Below, in pieces: positions 27,681 through 37,295 of a stretch of 64,000 nucleotides of DNA (the first letter of the stretch is position 1; every line of letters starts with the position of its first letter). Location: NCBI RefSeq assembly GCF_024213195.1, contig NZ_JANAVF010000002.1, positions 496,001 through 560,000 of the forward strand, in the 5' to 3' direction. Source of the DNA: Streptomyces sp. TBY4 (GTDB lineage Bacteria; Actinomycetota; Actinomycetes; Streptomycetales; Streptomycetaceae). Made by a program: the position numbers and the translations under genes. The notes under the pieces were generated by a model. The model had not been told where the DNA came from. It searched no databases and saw only the letters and a list, made by a program, of their open reading frames with translations.

Positions 27681-29432
27681 TCACCGGGGCTTCAGCCAAG
27701 GAGCCGGCCGGTCGAAGGCGTTGGGCAGGCCCGCTGCGTGCAGCTCGTCGTCCAGGATCCGCAGCCGGGCGAGTTCGGGAGCTTCCGGCCGGCGGTGCAC
27801 GACGCAGTCGGCAGCCCGCGAACCGGCCGTCGCGAGGAGGGCGTTGACGGCCGCCTTGGCGCTCTGGTCGGCGGCTTCCATCGTCGCGAGGTTGAGGTCG
27901 ACGTCCACGTGGTCCCCGGCCTGGAAGAGGTTGGGTATCTTGCCCGCGGGCCGGGGGCGCCACCGGCGCGACCCCGCCGTGCTGATCAGCAGCGGATCCG
28001 AGTTGCGGGCGAGGGCGCCCGGCTCGGTGGGCCACGTGATCGCGGGGTCGGTGAAGCAGGACCGCACCAGTTCCGGGGACAGCAGGTCCCGTCCGTCGAG
28101 CCGCAACGAGTCCGCCAACTGGTGCCACACCTCCCTGAGCGCCTCCTCGCGGGTGCACGCGCGAGCAGGTTTCCCGGTCAGCGGGCCGGGCACGTCCCAC
28201 GCCGACACGTCCACGGACAGGCAGTCGCGCACCGTGCCGTCGCCGTACCGGTCCGAGAAGACGAAGCCCGACCAGAACTGGGCCTGGGCGATGGACGTCA
28301 GCGCCCAGGGAGAGTCCACATGGATCACGTGTCCCCGGACGAGCGGCGTCGGCTCGCGCAGGAAGAACTGCACACCGGTCATCCAGTCCGTCTCCAGCCG
28401 GTCGATGCCCGCGAGCGAGTCGTCCAGCTCGCACACCTCCGGGCCGAGGGTCCGCACCGCCGCCTCGGCCGGGACGGCGCAGACGAACCAGTCGGCCTCG
28501 ATCTCCCGCAGGACTCCGGACGGGGTCCGGACGACGGCTGCCCGCACCACGCCGCGTGCCGTCCGCAGCCGGGTGACCCGGTGCCCCACCAGGAACCGGA
28601 CCCCCAGACCCACGAGGTGCGCCGCCCACGGCCCGATCCACGCCTCCGTCGTCGGCGCGTCGAGGACCCGGTCCGCCTCCGCGTGGCCGGCCCTGCCGAG
28701 CAGCCCCGACCAGAACTCCACCTGGGTGCGGCCGATGGACGCCACGCTGGCCACCTCGGCCTTCGCCGCGACAAGGCTGCGGGTCGGGCCGATCACGCAG
28801 AGCCGCCGGTACTCCTCCGAGGCGGTGGCCCCGGCCGTGAAATCCCACCATGAGGTGTTCTCGAACTCGTCGTCGTGCCGCGCGCGGCCGCTGGTGGCGT
28901 AGACGAGCAGCCGGTTGGCGAAGTGGGCGCTCTCCTGAGGGGACAGGCCGGGGGTACGGGACAACAGCCGGCCCACGGCGCGCAGGGTCGCCTCGACGGT
29001 CCGCGTCGCGGCGGTGCCGGAAATGTCCACGACCACCCCGTCCCGGCCCCGGTCCCGCGCGTACAGCACCTCCGACGTGGCCACCAGCCGATCGGCCACG
29101 GTACGGCCGACGGCGCCGCCCGCGGGGGAGGGAATCCGGGCCATGGTCCCGGTGACGTTCCGGTAGAACCCGGGAAAGAAGCGGAAGCCGTGCTCTCCGG
29201 GGAGGTCGCGGCGCCCGTCCCGGCCCGTGCCCGGCACCGGGATGCTACGGGCCTTGCCGCCCAGAGCGCGGGCCTCGACCACCGTCACGGTGAATCCCCG
29301 CTCGGCCAGTTCCAGCGCCGCGGTCAGTCCGGCGGGGCCTCCGCCGATCACGACCACCCGGCGACCGGCCCGCACCCCGGCCCGAGGGCCCTTCGCCTTG
29401 CCGCTCCCGACCACCTCTGCCCGCGCTTGCAC
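27681..29432 (-). CDS. FAD-dependent desaturase / hydroxysqualene-dehydroxylase-like enzyme
   Basis: The 583-residue flavoprotein has an N-terminal dinucleotide-binding site VVVIGGGPAGLTAALELAER (Gly30, Gly32, Gly35) ending in VVEAR. GGKARS and GEHGFRFFPGFY follow, the pattern of phytoene desaturase, HpnE and related amine-oxidase-fold enzymes. The C-terminal FAD motif is present as NLFQAGDHVDVDLNLATMEAADQS. It would oxidise or reduce a polyprenyl or other hydrophobic substrate. Its position convergent to a prenyl synthase supports an isoprenoid substrate, but no phytoene or squalene synthase is in the window. The start is a GTG at 29432 after about 22 extra residues of low complexity. Confidence 0.8.
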   Translation of the reverse strand: MQARAEVVGSGKAKGPRAGVRAGRRVVVIGGGPAGLTAALELAERGFTVTVVEARALGGKARSIPVPGTGRDGRRDLPGEHGFRFFPGFYRNVTGTMARIPSPAGGAVGRTVADRLVATSEVLYARDRGRDGVVVDISGTAATRTVEATLRAVGRLLSRTPGLSPQESAHFANRLLVYATSGRARHDDEFENTSWWDFTAGATASEEYRRLCVIGPTRSLVAAKAEVASVASIGRTQVEFWSGLLGRAGHAEADRVLDAPTTEAWIGPWAAHLVGLGVRFLVGHRVTRLRTARGVVRAAVVRTPSGVLREIEADWFVCAVPAEAAVRTLGPEVCELDDSLAGIDRLETDWMTGVQFFLREPTPLVRGHVIHVDSPWALTSIAQAQFWSGFVFSDRYGDGTVRDCLSVDVSAWDVPGPLTGKPARACTREEALREVWHQLADSLRLDGRDLLSPELVRSCFTDPAITWPTEPGALARNSDPLLISTAGSRRWRPRPAGKIPNLFQAGDHVDVDLNLATMEAADQSAKAAVNALLATAGSRAADCVVHRRPEAPELARLRILDDELHAAGLPNAFDRPAPWLKPR

Positions 29433-29558
29433 GCATGACCCCCGATCCGTCCCCTCGCGGCACAGAAGGTCTGGGCGCGCCGGGCAACATCACCACATCG
29501 ACGCGGGCACCGCGCCGGACTTTGCGGTCGTAGGGGTGGTTCTCCCGCGCTCCGGGGA

Positions 29559-30653
29559 TCAGGCCGTGGGCGTCGCACCGGTGAGCAGCGACAGCAGTCC
29601 CGGCAGTCCGCCCTCGGCCAAGGCGCGGCGCTGGCGGTCGGCCGGGGTGCCTTCCTGCAGGAGCCGGTGGACGAGGCCGCTGACCTCTCTGAGGTCGCCC
29701 GCATCGTCCAGGGCAGGGGTGATGTGGCGCAGCAGTGAGCAGAGCACGTCTCCGCTGCTGTGAGGGTGACCGTACGGGTCCACCAGGGTTCGGTTCAGGC
29801 CGTACCGGGCCGCGTGCCAGTTTCCGGCCTGCACGAGCTCCGGGTCGCTCACGGGCAGTGGTGCGCCCGCCTTCTCCTCCGTGATCGCCGTGGCGACCAG
29901 GGCCCGTACGATGCCGGCGAGCATGACGGCGTCGTCGGCACGGAGCTGGACGTCCGGGCAGCGCACCTCGATGGTCGGGTAACGGTCGGAGAGCCGGGCC
30001 TGCCAGTACACCTGGCCCCGGTCGGCGATGACCCCGGACCCCACCAGGGCCTCCAAGCGCCGCTCGTAGTCGGCGAAGCCGTCGAATGCCGGCGGCGGGC
30101 CGCTCACCGGCCAGCGGCTGAAGACGATGGTGCGCCAGCTCGCGAAGCCCGTGTCACGGCCCTCCCACAACGGAGAGTTGCCGGACATGGCCAGCAGTGT
30201 CGGCAGCCAGCCGCGGATCCGGTTCAGCACCGCGACCCCCGTGTCGGGGTCGGGGACCGCCACGTGGACGTGCGTGCCGCAGATCAGGTGCTCATCGACC
30301 AGTTGCCGGGCAGCGCCCTCCATCCGCAGGTAGCGCTGGGTCGGGGTCACGGGCACCGGGAGGGGGCCGCGGACCGGCGCTGCCCCCGTGGCGGCGATGC
30401 GGCAGCCGTTGGCCTCCGCGGCGGAGGCCACGGCGTGGCGCAGGCGCAGCAGGTGGCCTCCCACCTCGTCCAGGGTCGAGCACACGGGGGTGGCCACCTC
30501 GATCTGCGCCTGGAGCAGCTCGTCCTGCACCTCGCCCCGTTCGGCGAGCGATCCGAGCCCGGCCGTGCGGCTCACGTCCTCCACCCTGGGCGTCGGCAGC
30601 CCGCTCACCGGGTCCACCAGCAAGTACTCTTCCTCGACGCCGACCGTGATCAC
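29559..30653 (-). CDS. YbdK-type carboxylate-amine ligase (GCS2 family)
   Basis: The 364-residue protein starts with [13 protein letters not shown], the ATP/metal-binding Glu motif of the GCS2/YbdK glutamate-cysteine ligase-like family. It continues with [26 protein letters not shown] and [11 protein letters not shown]. YbdK proteins form an amide bond between glutamate (or a similar acid) and an amine; the natural product in most actinomycetes is not known. The GTG start at 30653 is fixed by the family N-terminus. It is a single leftward gene between the FAD enzyme and an unknown gene. Confidence 0.9.
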   Translation of the reverse strand: MITVGVEEEYLLVDPVSGLPTPRVEDVSRTAGLGSLAERGEVQDELLQAQIEVATPVCSTLDEVGGHLLRLRHAVASAAEANGCRIAATGAAPVRGPLPVPVTPTQRYLRMEGAARQLVDEHLICGTHVHVAVPDPDTGVAVLNRIRGWLPTLLAMSGNSPLWEGRDTGFASWRTIVFSRWPVSGPPPAFDGFADYERRLEALVGSGVIADRGQVYWQARLSDRYPTIEVRCPDVQLRADDAVMLAGIVRALVATAITEEKAGAPLPVSDPELVQAGNWHAARYGLNRTLVDPYGHPHSSGDVLCSLLRHITPALDDAGDLREVSGLVHRLLQEGTPADRQRRALAEGGLPGLLSLLTGATPTA

Positions 30654-30903
30654 GTCCTGCGGCTACCCCGCCGCGCCTTGATCACGCGCCCGGACCTCAG
30701 GCCCGACCGGTGCGGTACCGCAGGGTTGCGGCGTGGGTACGGTGAGCTGCGGCGCCGACCCCGGATCCGGCACGGAGCTCGACGGGCCGGCCGCCGCCGC
30801 GAATCCCTCGTAACGCCCGACACGTCTCGCGCGGCAGGTTCGCGAGCCGGCGGCGGAGGCATGCGCGACGGCCCGGCGCGGGCTGTTGGTTCCGGCGCTT
30901 CGG

Positions 30904-31335
30904 TCAGGGAGCTGGGGAGTCGGTCGTGCGGGTGATGTCGTCGAGGCGGCCGTCGATCCGTGCGTGTTGCGTCGCGTCGCGTGTGGGCGGGGGTGCGCCG
31001 GGGGGTTGGGTGGGGGCGTTCTCCACGACCGCCCAGCCCTTGGCGCCCTTCAAGGTGCTGAACTCGACCAGGTGGTGATCGAGGTGGCCGGTGATCATCA
31101 CTGCCAAGAGGGACAGGTACTCCCCCCGGAGGTCGGGGGAGAGGTTGCCCTCCTGCGGACCTCCCAGGAGGACCTGCTGTTCCTCGGCCAGGAGTGTGCA
31201 CGTTGCCTGGACGGCTCGGACGAGTACCTCGAACTGCTCCCCGCCCAACCGCTTCCGTAAGAACTCCAGATGGGAGCCGAGGACGTCGGCCTCCGCTGCA
31301 GTGCCTCCAGGGTCCGGCGGATGGTTCTCGGCCAT
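30904..31335 (-). CDS. Hypothetical helical protein (143 aa)
   Basis: The 143-residue protein has no signal peptide or membrane segment. Residues 15-95 look helical (VLGSHLEFLRKRLGGEQFEVLVRA, EYLSLLAVMITGHLDHHLVEF) and the remaining tail is Pro/Thr-rich and probably disordered. A lone HLDHHLVEF cluster could bind metal, but the spacing does not match hemerythrin. The ATG at 31335 has a GGAAGGG-type site. It is divergent from the terpene cyclase with 438 bases between them. No family was recognised. Confidence 0.6.
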   Translation of the reverse strand: MAENHPPDPGGTAAEADVLGSHLEFLRKRLGGEQFEVLVRAVQATCTLLAEEQQVLLGGPQEGNLSPDLRGEYLSLLAVMITGHLDHHLVEFSTLKGAKGWAVVENAPTQPPGAPPPTRDATQHARIDGRLDDITRTTDSPAP

Positions 31336-31773
31336 GCTTCCGCCCTTCCCCCGACGTCCGTCGCCCTGCCGCAGTGTAGGCAGGGGCCCGCGCTCCGACG
31401 GCGCTCTTCGGCCACCCGGCCGGCCCCGGCTGTCTTTGCCGACGCACCCCCAACCTCAGGCGCCCCGAATGCAATCGACTATGCCAGTTGCACATTCAAA
31501 AGGAATGCGATTTCGGCAATTCCGGGATGGATTACCCGCGTTCACTCTCCCAACGTTGACAGCGTGCTGCGTCTTGAGGGTAAATGAGTTCACAGGTGGC
31601 CTGATGTCGTCGTAGCTAGGCTGGATCAGGCCAGTCCGTGACCGGTTCGTTCCTCCCACCACCTGGTGGGGCCGTGGTGATGGCGCAGTAGAGGTGCCTA
31701 TGGGGTCGCGGGTGTACGGCGTGGTTGTGTAATGAGCGGGTATTGACGCATCCGATGCTTCCGTGGGGGATCA
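31336..31773. promoter_or_regulatory. Regulatory region upstream of the terpene cyclase
   Basis: This 438-bp spacer has no gene and is locally A+T-rich (31480-31600). TTGACA at 31556-31561 followed after 18 bases by GTAAAT (31580-31585) is a plausible housekeeping promoter reading right. A perfect inverted repeat CCCACCA-CC-TGGTGGG (31655-31670) lies between it and the cyclase ATG and could be a regulator-binding site. Confidence 0.55.
31655..31670. promoter_or_regulatory. Palindromic operator candidate
   Basis: CCCACCACCTGGTGGG has two perfect 7-base arms around a CC spacer. It lies 104 bases before the terpene cyclase start and about 70 bases after the TTGACA/GTAAAT promoter candidate. It is too short and compact for a terminator and is in the right place for transcriptional control. 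Confidence 0.45.
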
Positions 31774-32811
31774 ATGGCCCAGCTCAGTTCTTTTTCCGTG
31801 CCCGACTTCCACCTTCCGTTCGGAAACTCCAAGCACCCCGACGCCGCCCGGGCGAACGCCGAGGCGACTTTGTGGGTGGTGCAGCACGAGCTCGTGACCG
31901 CCGCGGCCGAGGAGTTCTCCGGCATCGGGGTGGGCCACCTGGCCGGCCGGGTGAGCGGTGACGTCCCCTACGAGCGGGTTCTCCTCCTCGCCGAGTGGAT
32001 GGCCTGGTCGTTCGTCCTGGACGACCAGCACGACCACCTCATCAGGGCGGGAAAGGTCGCGGCCTGGCGGCCCGTCACCGATGCGATCACCGGCTATCTG
32101 CGAACGGGGCGGATCGAGAAGTCGGCAGCGGGCCGAAATCCGTTGGTGACGGGATTCGTCGACCTGTGCGACCGGATCCTGGCAGGCATGTCCGAGGGGA
32201 CCGCGGCCCGCTACCGCACCCATGTCCCCCTCATGCTCCACTCCTTGGACCAGGAGGCGGGCAACCGCGCCGCCGCGACGGCCCCGAGTGTCCGGGAATA
32301 CGTCCTCATGCGCCGCCACAGCTCCCAGATCCTTCCGATGATGGACATGGTGGAGGCCGGGCTCGGGATCGACCTCCCGCAGAGCGTCCACGACCTCCCC
32401 GAGTTCCAGGCTCTCGTCGCGAGCGTGCTCGACGTCATCTCATGGGGCAACGACGTGTTCTCCCTGCCGAAGGAGCACGCCTGCGGGGACACCAACAACC
32501 TCGTCTCCCTCATCTCCTTCTGGGAGAGGTGCTCCCTCCCCGACGCCGTCCAGGCGGTCGAGGGGCGCATCCAGGAGCGCATCGACCAGTACCTGACCGA
32601 GGAGAAGCGTCTGATTCAGGCCGTGAAGGCGCTCCCCGGAACGGAACCGTCGCTGGTCGACGCGGTCACCCGCTGCGTGCGCAGTTACGAGGACTGGATG
32701 ATCGGCGCCGACCTGTGGCAGCGTTATGAATGCACGCGGTACAGCGACGAACGGTTCGCGGCCGGACTGGAGTCTGCGTACACCCGCCCGGATCTTGTCT
32801 CCGCGGCGTGA
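31774..32811 (+). CDS. Class I terpene cyclase (sesquiterpene synthase-like)
   Basis: The 345-residue single-domain enzyme has the metal-binding motif FVLDDQHDH (Asp83, Asp84, Asp87) and the NSE motif NDVFSLPKE (Asn226, Ser230, Glu234). RYECTRY near the C-terminus supplies the conserved Arg-Tyr pair. The start, LSSFSVPDFHLPFGNSKHPDA, is standard for bacterial cyclases. Length and motifs suit a sesquiterpene or diterpene product from FPP or GGPP; the exact product cannot be read. The ATG follows GGGGGA. A P450 gene overlaps or follows its stop immediately, so the primary hydrocarbon is probably oxidised. Confidence 0.93.
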   Translation: MAQLSSFSVPDFHLPFGNSKHPDAARANAEATLWVVQHELVTAAAEEFSGIGVGHLAGRVSGDVPYERVLLLAEWMAWSFVLDDQHDHLIRAGKVAAWRPVTDAITGYLRTGRIEKSAAGRNPLVTGFVDLCDRILAGMSEGTAARYRTHVPLMLHSLDQEAGNRAAATAPSVREYVLMRRHSSQILPMMDMVEAGLGIDLPQSVHDLPEFQALVASVLDVISWGNDVFSLPKEHACGDTNNLVSLISFWERCSLPDAVQAVEGRIQERIDQYLTEEKRLIQAVKALPGTEPSLVDAVTRCVRSYEDWMIGADLWQRYECTRYSDERFAAGLESAYTRPDLVSAA

Positions 32812-32825
32812 CGGAAAGTCAGTCC

Positions 32826-34229
32826 ATGGCATCTGAAGCGCATTCCGGTCCCGAGGTCCATGCTCCGGTCGCCCCGGGACGGTTACCGCTCCTGGGACAC
32901 GCGCTGCAACTGTGGCGTCGGCCGATCGCGTTCCTGGAGTCGCTCCGGGAATACGGCGACATCGTACGGATAGACATCGGCACCTGGCCCGTCCACGTGC
33001 TGACGAGCCCGGAGCACGTCCACTCCGTACTGGTCCAGCAGGCACAGCAGTTCGGCCGGGGAAGGATCTTCGACAGGCTCCGCCCGGTGTTCGGCAACGG
33101 GATCGTGACCACCGACGGCGAGTTCCACCGCAAGCAGCGCCGGATGATGCAACCCGCCTTCCACCGCAACCACATCGCCGAGTACGCCGAGGTGATGTGC
33201 CGGCAGGCGGAGGTGATGTCCGCCTCGTGGACGGCCGGCCGTGAGGTCTCCATGGTCACGGAGGCGCGCGGGTACGCGATGTCCTCGGTTGCCGAGATGA
33301 TCTTCTCGGGGGACCTGAGCCGGCCCGCCGTCGACGAGGTCCACCGCTCGCTGCCCATCGTCCTGGAGGGCATGCTCGTACGTGCGGTCATGCCCAAGTC
33401 GCTGGACCGGCTGCCCATTCCGTACAACCGGCGGTTCGACGGCGCGGCCGCCCGGCTGCGCCGGACCATCGACGAGGTGATCGAGCAGTACCGCGCCGAG
33501 GAGCCGGCGGAGCGGGGCGACCGCCACGACCTGCTCTCCATGCTGCTGGCGGGCGTGGACTCCGAGACGGGCTCGGCGATGGATGCCGGGCAGGTGCGGG
33601 ACGAGGTCATCGCCATCATGCTCGCCGGCACCGAGACCTCTGCGACCACCTTGTCCTGGATCTTCCACGAGATCGGCCGGCACCCCGAGGTGGAGGCGCG
33701 CGTCCACGCCGAAGTCGACAAGGTGGTGGGGTCCCGGCCCGTGCGTCCCGAAGACATACCCGCGCTGACCTACACGCACGACGTCTTCCAGGAGGCCCTG
33801 CGCCTGCATTCCCCCCTGCTCTTCACCCGCAGGGCCCTGGCTCCCCTCACCCTCGGCGGAATCTCGATCCCGGCCGGCGCGGAACTGGCCTACAGCCCCT
33901 ACGCGCTGCACCGGGACCCCGCGCTCTTCCCCGAACCCGGCGTCTTCGATCCGGACCGCTGGCAGAAGGGCGCGAAGGAGCGTTCCCGTACGCACAGTTA
34001 CGTCCCGTTCGGGGCCGGCCAGCACAAGTGCATCGGCGACTCCTTCGCCGTAGCGGAGATCCTGACCGCGGTGGCCACCGTCGCCTCGCGATGGCACCTG
34101 AAGCCCGCCCCGGGCATCATCGTGCGCGAACTTCCCGCAGGGATCCCGCAGCCCAGTGCACTGCCGATGATTCCCGTGGCGCGGAAGGTACAGCACTCTG
34201 CCCGAACGAGTGATGAGATACCGCAATAG
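32826..34229 (+). CDS. Cytochrome P450
   Basis: The 467-residue heme monooxygenase has a Pro-rich entry (PGRLPLLGHALQLWRRP), I-helix AGTETSATT, ExxR in FQEALRLHSP, and the heme loop VPFGAGQHKCIGDSFA with the thiolate ligand Cys402. It resembles CYP170/CYP183-type P450s partnered with bacterial terpene cyclases. The ATG at 32826 follows GGAAAG; a GTG at 32808 overlaps the cyclase stop by four bases and is also possible, which would mean direct translational coupling. It needs a ferredoxin and reductase from elsewhere, as none is adjacent. Likely role: oxidation of the terpene made by the upstream gene. Confidence 0.93.
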   Translation: MASEAHSGPEVHAPVAPGRLPLLGHALQLWRRPIAFLESLREYGDIVRIDIGTWPVHVLTSPEHVHSVLVQQAQQFGRGRIFDRLRPVFGNGIVTTDGEFHRKQRRMMQPAFHRNHIAEYAEVMCRQAEVMSASWTAGREVSMVTEARGYAMSSVAEMIFSGDLSRPAVDEVHRSLPIVLEGMLVRAVMPKSLDRLPIPYNRRFDGAAARLRRTIDEVIEQYRAEEPAERGDRHDLLSMLLAGVDSETGSAMDAGQVRDEVIAIMLAGTETSATTLSWIFHEIGRHPEVEARVHAEVDKVVGSRPVRPEDIPALTYTHDVFQEALRLHSPLLFTRRALAPLTLGGISIPAGAELAYSPYALHRDPALFPEPGVFDPDRWQKGAKERSRTHSYVPFGAGQHKCIGDSFAVAEILTAVATVASRWHLKPAPGIIVRELPAGIPQPSALPMIPVARKVQHSARTSDEIPQ

Positions 34230-34298
34230 TGTGCTGAAACAACATCAACTCCCGCTCGGGCCCGTACACTCTGCCGCACGTGCTGGAGGGGGCAAGGG

Positions 34299-37199
34299 AT
34301 GTCACAGGTCACGGAACCGAGAAGCTGGAACACTCCGCCCCTGCTGGAGCGGGAGGCGGAAGTCCTCGCGATCCGACGTGCGGTGGACGTGCTCTGCGGC
34401 ATCTCGGGCAACGGCGCGGCCCATCGCGGCGGGGGTCTCCTGACCTTCGCCGGATCGGCCGGCATAGGAAAGACCACCCTGCTGAGCGAGGCCCGCCGCC
34501 ACGCCACCAGCCGCTCCTGCACCGTGCTCTTCGCGCGCGGCGGCGAGCAGGAGCGGCAGGTTCCGTTCCACGTGATGCGCCAGCTCATCCAGCCGGCCCT
34601 CGCCGCCATGAGCGAGGACGAACGGCGCGACGCGCTCGGCAGCTGGTACGGCATCATCGCCCCCGCGCTCGGGCTGACCGCCGCCCCGAAGGGTCCTACG
34701 GGGCCCGACCCGCAGGGCGTGCGCGACGGACTCGACTGGGTGGTCACGCACCTGGCGGTACGCAACGCCCCCGTCGTGCTGATCGTCGACGACGCGCACT
34801 GGGCGGACGCGGAGTCCCTGAGCTGGCTCACCTCCTTCGCGGCGCGCGCCGAAGAACTGGCCGTGCTGATCATGGTGGCCTGCCGGCCCGACGAGATCCC
34901 CGCCGACGCCGGCGCGCTGCGCGCCCTCATGGGACGCCAGGGGACGCGACCGCACGAGCTGGCTCCCCTGACCACGAGCGCCGTCGCGCGGATCGTGCGC
35001 GACGCCCTCGGCGAGAACGCGGACAACGTGTTCTGCCGTGAATGCTGGGCGATCACCGGCGGAAACCCCTTCGAGGTGGTCGAGCTGGTCATGAAGGGCC
35101 GCGACCGGGGGCTGAAGCCGTACCAGGGCAGCATCCCCGAACTGCGCGACCTGGCCTCCGCGGTCAAGGGCAGCGGCCTGATCGACCGGCTCGAACAGCT
35201 CGGCCCGTCCACCGTCCGGCTTGCATGGGCCGCCGCCGTGCTCGGCACCGCGGTCCCCCTCGGCATCGTCGGTGGTGTGGCCGCCCTCGGTGAGGCGCAG
35301 GCCGCCGAGGCCATCGACCGGCTGCGGGCCGCACGCATCCTGACCGTCCTCACGGGCGTACGGCGCAAGGAAGTCGTCGAGTTCTTCCACCCGCTCATCG
35401 CCACCGCCGTGTACCGCTCGATTCCGCCCGGTGTACGCGTAGCCATGCACGGGATGGCCGCCCAGGCCGTCATCGACGACGGGCAGGGTTCCGCGGCCGC
35501 CGCCCGCCACCTGCTGGAGATGCACCCCGAGGGCGACCCGTGGGTCGTCCAGCAGCTGCGCCAGGCCGCGCGCGAGAGCTTCTCCGCGGGCGCTCCCGAT
35601 GCCGCGCGCCGCTACCTGGCACGTGCCCTGCGCGAGCCCCCGGAGGTGGAGGACCGCGCTGCGGTCCTGTTCGAACTGGGCTCCGCCAACCTCCTGCACG
35701 AGCCCGCTACGACGATCAACCAGCTCAGGGCCGCGCTGGAGGAGCCCAAGACCGATCAGGCCCTGCGCGAGGCGATCACGTACCGGCTCGCCCAGGCGCT
35801 CGGCCACACGGGTCAGCTGGGTCTGGCGGCAGGACTCCTCGCGGACGAGGCGCGGCGCGCCACGAGCTCCCGTACACGGCTGCGCATGCAGGCCGAGCAG
35901 TTCAAATGGAACGCCGTCCGCTTCGACGAGGAGAACTCGCCCGCCCGCTCCCGGCTCCTCGCCCAGTTCGCCAAGCGGCTCACGGGCCGGGGTCTGCCCG
36001 AGCGGCACATCCTCGGCCTGCGGGCCTGGGACGCCGCGATGCGCGGCGAGCCGGCCTCCACCGCCCTGGAGTACGCGGAACAGGCGCTCGACGGGGGCAT
36101 GAGCTGGACCGACCAGGACTTCGGCTTCGAGGTACCCGCCGTCCTCGCGGTCACGCTCATGTACTGCGACCAGCCCGGCCGGGCCGAGGACCTCTTCAAC
36201 ACCGCGATCATCGAGTTCGAGGGGAAGGGCTGGCGCGGCGCCCACCTGTCCTTCGTCTGCACCCTGCTCGGCTACGTCCGCTACCGGCGCGGGAAGCTCG
36301 CCGAGGCCGAGGACTTCGTACGCAACGGCCTGCAGATCGCCGACCGCGTCGGTACCGGGATCCCGGCGCAGTGGTACGCGATCGGCACCCTCATCGAGAC
36401 GCTGCTCGCCCGGGGAAACACCGCCGAGGCCCAGCGCATCGCCAAGGCCTACAAGCTGGCGGACGGCTTCCCCCAGGCCGTGGTCTATCCCGATCCGCAG
36501 GCCGTGTGGGGCAAACTGCTCCTGGCCCAGGGCAGGATCGAGGAGGCGGAGCACCACCTCACCGCAGCCGGGCGGCGCCTGGATCTGCGCGGGACGCGCA
36601 ATCCCTCGTGGAGCCCCTGGCAGCTGGACCTGGCGCTCGCACAGGCCACGCACGCGCCCGGGCAGGCATGGGCCACGGCGGCCGAAGCGGTCGCACGGGC
36701 CCGCGCGTTCGGGACGTCCAGCGTGATCGGACACGCCCTGCGCGTCGCGGCCGCGGCCGGGGACCCGTCCCAGGCGGCGGGCCTGCTGCAGGAGGCGGTG
36801 GAGTACCTCGAACAGTCTCCGGCCGCCTACGAGCTCGCGCACGCGCTCATCGACCACGGCCTGGCCCTGCACGCCATCGGCGACCCGCACCAGGCGGCGC
36901 AGCAGACGTACCGGGGCATGGAGGTGGCCGCCGACTGCGGCGCGGAGGGGCTCGTGAGCCGGGCCAGGACGCAGCTGGCCTCGGCAGGTCTGCGGCCCCG
37001 GCGCCTGCACACCTCCGAGCAGGACACCCTGACCGTCGCCGAGCTCGAGGCTGCCCGCCACGCCTCGGAGGGGATGGACAACAGGGCGATCGCCGCGGCG
37101 ATGCACACCAACGCCCAAGCGGTGTCAGAGCTGTTGTCCGCGGTCTTCACGAAGCTGGGCACCGACCGGCTCGGCTTGCACCGGGCGCTCGGAGCCTGA
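34299..37199 (+). CDS. LAL-type large ATPase transcriptional regulator
   Basis: The 966-residue protein has an N-terminal AAA/STAND ATPase with Walker A GSAGIGKTT (52-60) and Walker B VVLIVDDAHWAD (159-170). A long tetratricopeptide-like helical middle follows (about 380-880). At the C-terminus is a LuxR-type helix-turn-helix region (TVAELEAARHASEGMDNRAIA ... LLSAVFTKLG). The HTH is divergent: the usual V-x-T-H-x-x-x-I/V in the recognition helix is replaced by AVSELLSAVF. LAL regulators activate secondary-metabolite clusters; the position 69 bases behind the P450 makes it the probable regulator of this terpene pair. TACACT at 34265-34270 may be its own -10. Confidence 0.88.
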   Translation: MSQVTEPRSWNTPPLLEREAEVLAIRRAVDVLCGISGNGAAHRGGGLLTFAGSAGIGKTTLLSEARRHATSRSCTVLFARGGEQERQVPFHVMRQLIQPALAAMSEDERRDALGSWYGIIAPALGLTAAPKGPTGPDPQGVRDGLDWVVTHLAVRNAPVVLIVDDAHWADAESLSWLTSFAARAEELAVLIMVACRPDEIPADAGALRALMGRQGTRPHELAPLTTSAVARIVRDALGENADNVFCRECWAITGGNPFEVVELVMKGRDRGLKPYQGSIPELRDLASAVKGSGLIDRLEQLGPSTVRLAWAAAVLGTAVPLGIVGGVAALGEAQAAEAIDRLRAARILTVLTGVRRKEVVEFFHPLIATAVYRSIPPGVRVAMHGMAAQAVIDDGQGSAAAARHLLEMHPEGDPWVVQQLRQAARESFSAGAPDAARRYLARALREPPEVEDRAAVLFELGSANLLHEPATTINQLRAALEEPKTDQALREAITYRLAQALGHTGQLGLAAGLLADEARRATSSRTRLRMQAEQFKWNAVRFDEENSPARSRLLAQFAKRLTGRGLPERHILGLRAWDAAMRGEPASTALEYAEQALDGGMSWTDQDFGFEVPAVLAVTLMYCDQPGRAEDLFNTAIIEFEGKGWRGAHLSFVCTLLGYVRYRRGKLAEAEDFVRNGLQIADRVGTGIPAQWYAIGTLIETLLARGNTAEAQRIAKAYKLADGFPQAVVYPDPQAVWGKLLLAQGRIEEAEHHLTAAGRRLDLRGTRNPSWSPWQLDLALAQATHAPGQAWATAAEAVARARAFGTSSVIGHALRVAAAAGDPSQAAGLLQEAVEYLEQSPAAYELAHALIDHGLALHAIGDPHQAAQQTYRGMEVAADCGAEGLVSRARTQLASAGLRPRRLHTSEQDTLTVAELEAARHASEGMDNRAIAAAMHTNAQAVSELLSAVFTKLGTDRLGLHRALGA

Positions 37200-37295
37200 T
37201 CGCACACCGTCGTACCCGTCTCCGCTGACAGCCCCCGTAGGGAACCATTTAGGATGTCGGCCGCGTGTTGATGTCATGTACGGGGGAGAAATTCG

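Noticed and set aside
30904..31335. Hemerythrin-like metal protein
   Set aside because: The single HLDHHLVEF cluster lacks the other His/Glu ligands of hemerythrin.
34302..37118. 938-codon open frame on the minus strand
   Set aside because: Antisense shadow of the LAL regulator, which has intact ATPase motifs and proper codon bias.
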